Shown here in pieces: positions 63,297-64,000 of a DNA stretch of 64,000 nucleotides. The notes under the pieces were generated by a model, which was not told the DNA's origin, ran no database searches, and worked only from the letters and a program-made list of their open reading frames with translations. The translations under genes and the position numbers were made by a program. Origin of the DNA: Brockia lithotrophica (GTDB lineage Bacteria; Bacillota; Bacilli; Thermicanales; DSM-22653); NCBI RefSeq assembly GCF_003633725.1, contig NZ_RBIJ01000003.1, positions 62,001 to 126,000 on the forward strand. The letters run 5' to 3'. Each line of letters opens with the position of its first letter. The stretch's first letter is position 1.

Positions 63297-64000
63297 CGAA
63301 CATCCGCCCCCTTCTTCGGACGAAAGACGGACAAGAGATCCCCGAACTCGCGGTCCCCAAGAAGGCCTTGCGGCCGGAAGAGCATGATGAGGATGAGGAC
63401 CACGCTGTAGAGGATCATCCGGATCTCGGGAAACTGCTGGAGGTAGGTCGAGAGGATCGTGAGGAGGACCGCGGCCAAGGTCGCCCCCGAGAGGCTCCCG
63501 ATCCCGCCCAAAACCACAAACACGAGGATTTCGAACGACTTGAGAAAGCCGAAGTCTACGGGTTGAATCACGTAAAACGTGTGGGCGTACAGGCCTCCGG
63601 CGAGGCCGGCGATCCCCGCCCCGAAGGCAAAGGCAAACACCTTGACGAAGGTCGGAGAGATCCCCATGGCCTCGGCGGCGATTTCGTCCTCGCGCACGGC
63701 GAGCGTCGCGCGTCCGTACGCAGAATGCGTAAAGGTAAGGACGAGAGTGAAGACGAGGACGAGGGAAACGAAGAGGTGCGTCCACGTCGTGAGGTGCGGA
63801 AGCTGCATGCCCGCGGCCCCACCGACGTAGTCGAAGTTGAGGAGCGAAATCCGGACGATCTCGGCGAACCCGAGCGTGGCAATCGCGAGGTAATCCCCGC
63901 GCAGGCGAAGCGTGGGAAGCCCCACGAGAAGCCCCATGAGCACGGAAACGACGACGCCGGCGACGAGCGCGAGTTCAAAGGGCATGTCGAGGCGGGTGGT
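63293..64000 (-). CDS. livM: Branched-chain amino acid ABC transporter permease LivM, C-terminal part
   Basis: The gene enters from the right edge and only about 235 residues are seen; full LivM has about 300 or more. Membrane helices alternate with the cytoplasmic EAA-type loop (VREDEIAAEAMGISPTFVKVFAFAFGAGIAGLAGG is split over the loop and next helix). LPTLRLRGDYLAIATLGF near the left part is typical of LivM. An ATG at 63985 exists but lies inside the conserved domain and is not the real start. Confidence 0.92.
   Translation of the reverse strand, partial: TTRLDMPFELALVAGVVVSVLMGLLVGLPTLRLRGDYLAIATLGFAEIVRISLLNFDYVGGAAGMQLPHLTTWTHLFVSLVLVFTLVLTFTHSAYGRATLAVREDEIAAEAMGISPTFVKVFAFAFGAGIAGLAGGLYAHTFYVIQPVDFGFLKSFEILVFVVLGGIGSLSGATLAAVLLTILSTYLQQFPEIRMILYSVVLILIMLFRPQGLLGDREFGDLLSVFRPKKGADVR

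Overview
The window looks like a chromosomal segment of a high-GC, spore-forming member of the Bacilli. Most housekeeping genes follow the order I know from Bacillus subtilis: gapB, coaE, mutM, polA, phoR, phoP, then icd, citZ, pyk, pfkA, accA, accD, malic enzyme, dnaE, ytrH, ytrI, ytoI and ytkL. The sporulation-linked genes ytrH and ytrI and the YheC/YheD-type ATP-grasp genes point to an endospore former. Rare start codons (GTG, TTG) are common and ribosome binding sites are strong and purine-rich. A thermophilic lifestyle is plausible but is not shown by the sequence. I see no rRNA, tRNA, insertion sequence or CRISPR array.

Layout. 1-184 is the start of a radical SAM gene cut by the window edge. 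693-3747 is a secreted NEW3-type protein with an ABC-2 exporter. 3640-9056 is the phosphate uptake operon pstS-pstC-pstA-pstB-pstB plus a PhoU-like gene, behind a clear four-repeat Pho box at 9161-9199. 9335-18820 holds gapB, a lytic transglycosylase, coaE, mutM, polA, phoU, phoR and phoP. 27284-39770 is the central-carbon, fatty-acid and replication block (icd, citZ, pyk, pfkA, accA, accD, malic enzyme, dnaE). 39837-49076 holds sporulation and conserved hypothetical genes, proC fused to an ATP-grasp gene, and an M20 dipeptidase. 49140-52675 is an HtrA protease with a two-component system. After that come uppP, a glycosyltransferase, the thiamine salvage genes thiM-thiD-thiE, a ribonuclease HI fused to a nucleoside phosphorylase, a hypothetical membrane protein, pepA, and the branched-chain amino-acid transport genes livF-livG-livM, running off the right edge.

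The accessory region is 19058-26952. It is a six-gene, translationally coupled type III CRISPR effector operon, visibly poorer in GC than its surroundings, inserted between icd and phoP where B. subtilis has mdh. Its order is Cmr1, Cmr6-like, Cas10, Cmr4, Cmr5, Cmr3-like. Cas10 lacks the GGDD cyclase motif and has a damaged HD motif, as described for subtype III-C, while Cmr4 keeps the aspartate expected for target-RNA cleavage. The Cmr1 protein carries a PDZ-like domain inserted inside its RAMP fold, which I have not seen described.

How it fits together. PhoP-PhoR, PhoU and the Pst operon form one phosphate-sensing circuit. PhoR here has almost no extracytoplasmic domain, so sensing probably goes through Pst and PhoU. 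Two gene fusions deserve attention: RNase HI with an MTA-phosphorylase-family domain (57714-59159), and an ATP-grasp protein with pyrroline-5-carboxylate reductase (45521-47617).
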